DNA of 10,073 bases from JBBQZL01 sp038207745 (GTDB lineage Bacteria; Actinomycetota; Thermoleophilia; Solirubrobacterales; 70-9), in the NCBI GenBank assembly GCA_038207745.1, contig JBBQZL010000095.1, positions 1 through 10,073 of the forward strand, in the 5' to 3' direction. This document shows, piece after piece, positions 6,282 through 10,073 of this stretch. The notes beneath the pieces were generated by a model that was given only the letters and a program-made list of their open reading frames with translations, was not told the DNA's origin and made no database searches. Each line of letters begins with the position of its first letter. Position 1 is the stretch's first letter. Position numbers and translations under genes: made by a program.

Positions 6282-7339
6282 CCCGGCCCAAGACGGTTCT
6301 CGGAAGCCTCGCACGGATCACCGATTTCGATCAGAGGCTCCCCGACGTCGTTCCGTGCCCGCGTGAGCAGTGGGCCCGCGGCGACTACATCGTCGTCGAG
6401 ATGCTCGCGGACGGCCCGGACTCATACACCGTCGAGACCACGGACGGCTCCCCGTCTGACCTGCGCCCGGGCGACCGCCTGATCGGAGCCCTGGGCACCC
6501 GGGCCGCAACGCTCGAGGTGGTGGGCGACTGGCAGGCGATCGGCGATGACCTGCGTATGCAGACCCTGACCGCGGCCGGCGTACTCGGCGTCTGCACCTC
6601 GGCCTCACTCCAGAGTCCGACGCTTGCCAACGTGGGGTACCTCGGCCACGCGATGCGAGACGGTGAGGTGTGCACCATGCAGGGCTTCGTCGAACCGTTC
6701 GAACAACGTGAGCTGCGGGCACCCGTGATCCTGATCATCGGAACCTCGATGGATTCCGGCAAGACGGTGGCGGCCGTCGCGATGATCCGGGAGCTGGTGG
6801 CGATGGGCATGCGCGTCGCCGGCGCCAAGGTGACAGGAGTGGGGCGCTACCGGGACACCCTGGCGATGAGGCGGGCCGGGGCCGAGATGATCGCCGACTT
6901 TGTCGATGTGGGCCTGCCATCCACGGTCGTGCCGCCCGGCGAATACGAGGCAGCCCTGCGGCTGCTCTGCTCGAAGCTCGCCGCGTCCGAACCGGACGTC
7001 GTAGTCATCGAAGCCGGCGCGTCGCCGCTCGAGCCGTATCGCGGCGATATTGCGATGCGATTCCTCGCGGACACGGTCACGCTCACCGTCCTGTGCGCCT
7101 CCGACCCCTACGCAGTGATGGGCGTGATGAGCGCATTCGGCATGCGCCCGGACCTTGTCTCGGGCCGGTCCACGAGCACGGAGGCGGGCATCGAGCTGAT
7201 CCGCCGCCTCGTCGGAGTACCGGCGCTCAACATGCTCGATGAGCGCAACGCCCCCAAGGTCGCCGACTTCCTGCGCGAGAACCTTCGCGGCCCGGCGGCC
7301 ATGGACCGCCGCCTCAGATCTCCTCCGGCTCCATCTTGA
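6278..7339 (+). CDS. P-loop NTPase related to MobB/BioD/DUF1611 folds, function unknown
   Basis: The 353-residue product has two parts. Residues 1-145 form a beta-rich domain (YIVVEMLADG, RPGDRLIGALGTRAATLEVVG, GDLR-type turns) that I cannot assign. From about residue 150 a P-loop domain begins with VILIIGTSMDSGKTVA; the Walker A spans residues 155-163 with Lys162 and Thr163. It is followed by MRVAGAKVTGVGRY, EMIADFVDVGLPSTV and DVVVIEAGASPLEP (Asp240-Glu245, a plausible Walker B region). This order resembles the SIMIBI-class dethiobiotin synthetase/MobB and DUF1611 proteins, which phosphorylate, carboxylate or acylate small molecules or handle cofactors. The closest family cannot be fixed by eye. 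The ATG overlaps the M20 stop by 4 nt, so the two are co-translated. Its last 26 bp overlap the 3' end of the convergent flavoprotein gene, giving a low-complexity RSPPAPS tail. Confidence 0.72.
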   Translation: MTRPKTVLGSLARITDFDQRLPDVVPCPREQWARGDYIVVEMLADGPDSYTVETTDGSPSDLRPGDRLIGALGTRAATLEVVGDWQAIGDDLRMQTLTAAGVLGVCTSASLQSPTLANVGYLGHAMRDGEVCTMQGFVEPFEQRELRAPVILIIGTSMDSGKTVAAVAMIRELVAMGMRVAGAKVTGVGRYRDTLAMRRAGAEMIADFVDVGLPSTVVPPGEYEAALRLLCSKLAASEPDVVVIEAGASPLEPYRGDIAMRFLADTVTLTVLCASDPYAVMGVMSAFGMRPDLVSGRSTSTEAGIELIRRLVGVPALNMLDERNAPKVADFLRENLRGPAAMDRRLRSPPAPS

Positions 7340-8948
7340 TCGCCCCGCTGGGGCACTCGGCGACGCAGATACCGCAGCCCTTGCAGAAGTCGAGGTCGAT
7401 CTTGTAAAGCTCGCCCGGCTCACCGAGCTTGATCACCGCGTTGTCGGGGCAGACGCCGTAGCAGTTGTCGCATGAGAAGCAGTTGCCGCAGGACATGCAC
7501 CGGCGCGCCTCGAGCTGGGCGTTTGACTCGTCGTAGCCCTCGACGACCTCGTCGAAGGTGCTCTGGCGGCGAACAACGTCGAGCCGCGGACGGTGGGTGC
7601 GCGGCGCGTCGGTGTAATACCAGGTGTTGAGTTTGTCGAAGCTGGCGAGCTCGGGCTTGGGAGGAGCCTCGTAGGCGACCTGGCGCAGCCATGCGTCGAT
7701 GTTGCGAGCGGCCTTCTTGCCGTGGCCGATCGCAACGGTGACCGAGCGCTCGGCGGGAACCATGTCGCCACCGGCAAACACACCCGGGTGGCCGGTCATC
7801 AGGTTCGGACCGACCTTGACGACGCCGTCGGTGATCTCGACCTCCGGCACACCATCGAGGAGCGAGAGATCGCACTCCTGACCCAGCGCCAGCACCAGCG
7901 CATCGGCCTCGAGTTCGTCGAGTTCGCCTGTCGGCTGCGGGAAGCCGGTCTCATCGAGCTCCATTCGCTCGAGCACGAGCTTGCCGTCGTCGGCACGCTT
8001 GATCGTCGAGAGCCAGCGCATCATCACGCCCTCCTCCTCGGCCTCCTCGACCTCGATGTCATGGGCGGGCATCTGATCGCGGGTGCGCCGATAGACGATG
8101 ATGGCCTCGTCGGCGCCCAGCCGCTTTGCCGTTCGGGCGGCGTCCATCGCAGTGTCACCGCCACCGTAGACGGCGACGCGGCGTCCGAGCAACGGCTTCT
8201 CCCCGGTCTCGATGCTGTGCAGCATCGAGACCGCATCGAGCACATGGGCAGCCTCGCCAGCGGGGATGTAGGCCCGCTTGCCGATGTGCGCGCCGACGGC
8301 GAGAAACGCGGCGTCGAAGCCGCCCTCATCGAGGGCCTCGAGGACATTGGTCACCTTGCTGTCCAGCTCCAGCGTCACGCCGAGGTCGAGGATGCGCTTC
8401 ACCTCGGCATCGAGGACGTCGCGGGGCAGCCGGTACTTGGGGATCCCGAAGCGCATCATCCCCCCGGACATCGGCCCTGCCTCGCGGATCGTCACCGCGT
8501 GCCCGAGCATGGTCAGGAAGTAGGCGGCCGAGAGACCCGAGGGGCCGGCGCCGACGATCAGCACCCGTCTGCCCGAGGTTTCGGTGGGCGCCTCGATCTG
8601 CCAGCCCTGCCTGATTCCCTCATCGCCGATGAATCGCTCGACCGAGTTGATGCCCACAGCCTCATCGAGCTGGGCGCGGTTGCAGGATGTCTCACAGGGG
8701 TGGTAACAGACCCTCCCCATGATCGCCGGGAACGGGTTGTCCTCCATCACCTGACGCCAGGCGCGCTCGTAGCCCTCGCCGCCCTCTTCGGCGTCGTAGA
8801 GCCACTGCTGGATGTTCTCCCCGGCCGGACAGGCGTTGTTGCAGGGCGGCAGCCGATCGGAGTAGACCGCCCGTTCGGTGCGCCAGCTCCCGGTCTTGTT
8901 CGCGAGGCTGGAGCCGACATCGAGCGTGATCGCGTAGGGCTTTTCCAT
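7314..8948 (-). CDS. NAD(P)H/FAD iron-sulfur oxidoreductase with C-terminal ferredoxin domain, partner of 2-oxoacid:ferredoxin oxidoreductase
   Basis: The 544-residue product resembles glutamate synthase small subunit-type flavoproteins with an added ferredoxin domain. The N-terminal Fe-S domain has Cys36, 40, 81, 85 and 89 (PPCNNACPAGE, CYHPCETSCNRA). FAD binding is marked by GAGPSG at 133-138 and NAD(P)H binding by GGGDTAMDAAR from 262. A GHPGVFAGGD motif closes the FAD domain. The C-terminus carries C484-x2-C487-x2-C490-x2-C493-x2-C496-x3-C500-P and C522-x2-C525-x2-C528-x3-C532-P: two ferredoxin-type 4Fe-4S motifs plus two extra Cys. It should shuttle electrons between NAD(P)H and Fe-S carriers. 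Its ATG shares one base with the stop of the PorB-like gene, and no separate ferredoxin subunit gene lies between, so it probably serves as both delta subunit and NAD(P)H module. It is not a glutamate synthase subunit by context. Cytoplasmic. Its 3' end overlaps the convergent P-loop gene by 26 bp. Confidence 0.85.
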   Translation of the reverse strand: MEKPYAITLDVGSSLANKTGSWRTERAVYSDRLPPCNNACPAGENIQQWLYDAEEGGEGYERAWRQVMEDNPFPAIMGRVCYHPCETSCNRAQLDEAVGINSVERFIGDEGIRQGWQIEAPTETSGRRVLIVGAGPSGLSAAYFLTMLGHAVTIREAGPMSGGMMRFGIPKYRLPRDVLDAEVKRILDLGVTLELDSKVTNVLEALDEGGFDAAFLAVGAHIGKRAYIPAGEAAHVLDAVSMLHSIETGEKPLLGRRVAVYGGGDTAMDAARTAKRLGADEAIIVYRRTRDQMPAHDIEVEEAEEEGVMMRWLSTIKRADDGKLVLERMELDETGFPQPTGELDELEADALVLALGQECDLSLLDGVPEVEITDGVVKVGPNLMTGHPGVFAGGDMVPAERSVTVAIGHGKKAARNIDAWLRQVAYEAPPKPELASFDKLNTWYYTDAPRTHRPRLDVVRRQSTFDEVVEGYDESNAQLEARRCMSCGNCFSCDNCYGVCPDNAVIKLGEPGELYKIDLDFCKGCGICVAECPSGAIKMEPEEI

Positions 8949-10073
8949 CAGCGCGGCTTCCCGTGCGTATCCCTGAGCAGGCGGGCCAGATCACTACCTG
9001 CGTCGGGATCCACCGACTCCCGGGAATCGTCCGCGGGAAACCCCGCCTGGTCGGTGGCCTCTCCCGGAAGCTCAGCTCCCTCGTCGTCGTCGGCGAGCAG
9101 GTCGAAGCGCTCGATGTTTCGGTCGGCGCCCGCCTGCAGCCGATCGATCACGTCGGTGCGAAGATCTGGCTTGAAGAGGTGCGCGTAGCGCCTCTGAAGC
9201 TTCAGGTACTCGGTCACCGCAACCCGGCGGCGGATCTTGGAGACGGCAGAGACATCGCCGTGCTCGGCCTCGAAAACCGGGAACAGCCCCGTCTCCTTGA
9301 CCAGCCGCGCAAGCCTGATCGTGTCCTTGGAAGCCGAGCCCCAGCCGAGCGGGCATGGGACGAAGACGTGGATGTAGCGGGCGCCTCGCAGCTCCATTGC
9401 GCGCTCGACCTTCGCCTCGAGGTCGCGCGGCTCGGCGACGGTAGCGGTCGCGACATAGGGGATCTCATGTGCCATCGCGATCAGGGGTACGTTCTTGCCC
9501 TGGCCAAAGACGTTGCCTGGCTCGACGCCGACCGGCTTGGTGTTTGCGGTCCGGGCGGCCGGCGGGGTGGCGCCCGAGCGCTGCACGCCCGTGTTCATGT
9601 AGCCCTGGTTGTCGTAACAGATGAACAGCACGTCGTCGTTTCGCTCGAACATCCCGGAGAGACAGGCGAACCCGATATCGACCGTGCCGCCATCCCCTGC
9701 CTGGCCCACCACCCGCACGTCCTCGCGTCCCTTGACCTTCAGCGCCGCCGCGACGCCGGCCGCGATCGCGGGCGCGTTTCCGAACAACGAGTGGATCCAG
9801 GGAAGCTGCCATGAGGTCTCGGGGAATGGGGTCGAGAAGACCTCGAGACAGCCGGTGGCGTTGGCGGCGATCAGCCTGCCGTCGGTGGCCCGCATCGCCG
9901 CATCGAGCGCGTAGCGCGCGCCGAGGGCCTCGCCACAACCCTGGCAGGCCCGATGCCCGCAGGTGAGCGTGTTCGAGCGCTCCATCCGTGCCTGGACCGA
10001 GCGCTGCTCCGGATCGAGCAGGCGGTTGCCGACCACGTATGTCCCTGTCTGGTACTGCTTGATCCGCTGCTCG
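8948..10073 (-). CDS. porB: 2-oxoacid (pyruvate):ferredoxin oxidoreductase beta subunit, partial at its N-terminus
   Basis: This is the thiamine-diphosphate-binding beta subunit of a multi-subunit pyruvate/2-oxoacid:ferredoxin oxidoreductase. The TPP motif begins at GDGGTVDIG and ends at ICYDNQGYMN, about 30 residues apart. Four Cys sit at the usual cluster positions: RACQGCGEAL (two), NATGCLEV and FVPCPLGW, suited to one 4Fe-4S cluster. The HSLFGNAPAIAAGVAAAL stretch is also characteristic. The frame stays open to the right edge, where it reads EQRIKQYQTGTY before the first in-frame GTG at 10036, so the true start is probably just beyond the window. The acidic, low-complexity last ~50 residues (codons 8951-9100) are longer than I expect for the family. 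The stop overlaps the downstream flavoprotein ATG by 1 nt (TGATG at 8946-8950). The alpha and gamma subunit genes would be expected to the right. Pyruvate is likely but another 2-oxoacid is possible. Confidence 0.88.
   Translation of the reverse strand, partial: EQRIKQYQTGTYVVGNRLLDPEQRSVQARMERSNTLTCGHRACQGCGEALGARYALDAAMRATDGRLIAANATGCLEVFSTPFPETSWQLPWIHSLFGNAPAIAAGVAAALKVKGREDVRVVGQAGDGGTVDIGFACLSGMFERNDDVLFICYDNQGYMNTGVQRSGATPPAARTANTKPVGVEPGNVFGQGKNVPLIAMAHEIPYVATATVAEPRDLEAKVERAMELRGARYIHVFVPCPLGWGSASKDTIRLARLVKETGLFPVFEAEHGDVSAVSKIRRRVAVTEYLKLQRRYAHLFKPDLRTDVIDRLQAGADRNIERFDLLADDDEGAELPGEATDQAGFPADDSRESVDPDAGSDLARLLRDTHGKPR

Noticed and set aside
7593..9188. Long plus-strand open frame (531 codons) opposite the flavoprotein and PorB genes
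   Set aside because: Both minus-strand genes have diagnostic motifs; this frame shows no domain and is open because of high-GC codon bias.

Overview
The window is high-GC bacterial DNA with tightly packed genes, several GTG starts and many 1-7 nt stop/start overlaps. The gene set (class III nucleotidyl cyclase, DUF1330 protein, carboxypeptidase G2-like M20 peptidase, split 2-oxoacid:ferredoxin oxidoreductase coupled to a GltD-like flavoprotein) and the protein style suggest an actinobacterium, perhaps Thermoleophilia/Solirubrobacterales. That placement is inference; there is no rRNA or other marker here.

Layout. (1) 2-2918, minus strand: a secreted type I sulfatase, then a DUF1330 protein overlapping it by 1 nt, then a beta-propeller-like protein starting 5 nt later and running off the left edge. 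This looks like one operon, with a candidate promoter at 2941-2969. (2) 3181-3924, plus strand: a class III adenylate cyclase with all six canonical catalytic residues, divergent from the sulfatase operon. (3) 3971-4045: tandem 10-bp repeats followed by a large bipartite hairpin between convergent genes, probably a bidirectional terminator. (4) 4047-4307, minus strand: a small three-helix membrane protein of unknown function. (5) 4477-7339, plus strand: a coupled three-gene operon with a flavin-reductase-like protein, an M20 (CPG2-like) metallopeptidase and a P-loop protein related to MobB/BioD/DUF1611 folds. (6) 7314-10073, minus strand: the end of a 2-oxoacid (pyruvate):ferredoxin oxidoreductase operon, with the TPP/4Fe-4S beta subunit (open at the right edge) and then, overlapping by 1 nt, a multi-cluster FAD/NAD(P)H flavoprotein that seems to carry the ferredoxin (delta-like) module at its C-terminus.

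How the genes work together. Region 6 is the clearest system: the beta subunit handles thiamine chemistry and one Fe-S cluster, and the partner flavoprotein can pass electrons between Fe-S clusters and NAD(P)H. Region 5 is the least understood: three co-translated genes suggest one pathway, perhaps handling an N-acyl or peptide-linked amino acid, but no substrate can be read from the sequence. Region 1 suggests extracellular sulfate-ester hydrolysis beside two proteins of unknown function. The P-loop gene and the flavoprotein gene converge and overlap by 26 bp, so those two operons share their 3' ends.

I see no tRNA, rRNA, CRISPR array, insertion sequence or phage gene. Nothing here is clearly a new system. 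The region 5 operon is the best candidate for undescribed biochemistry.
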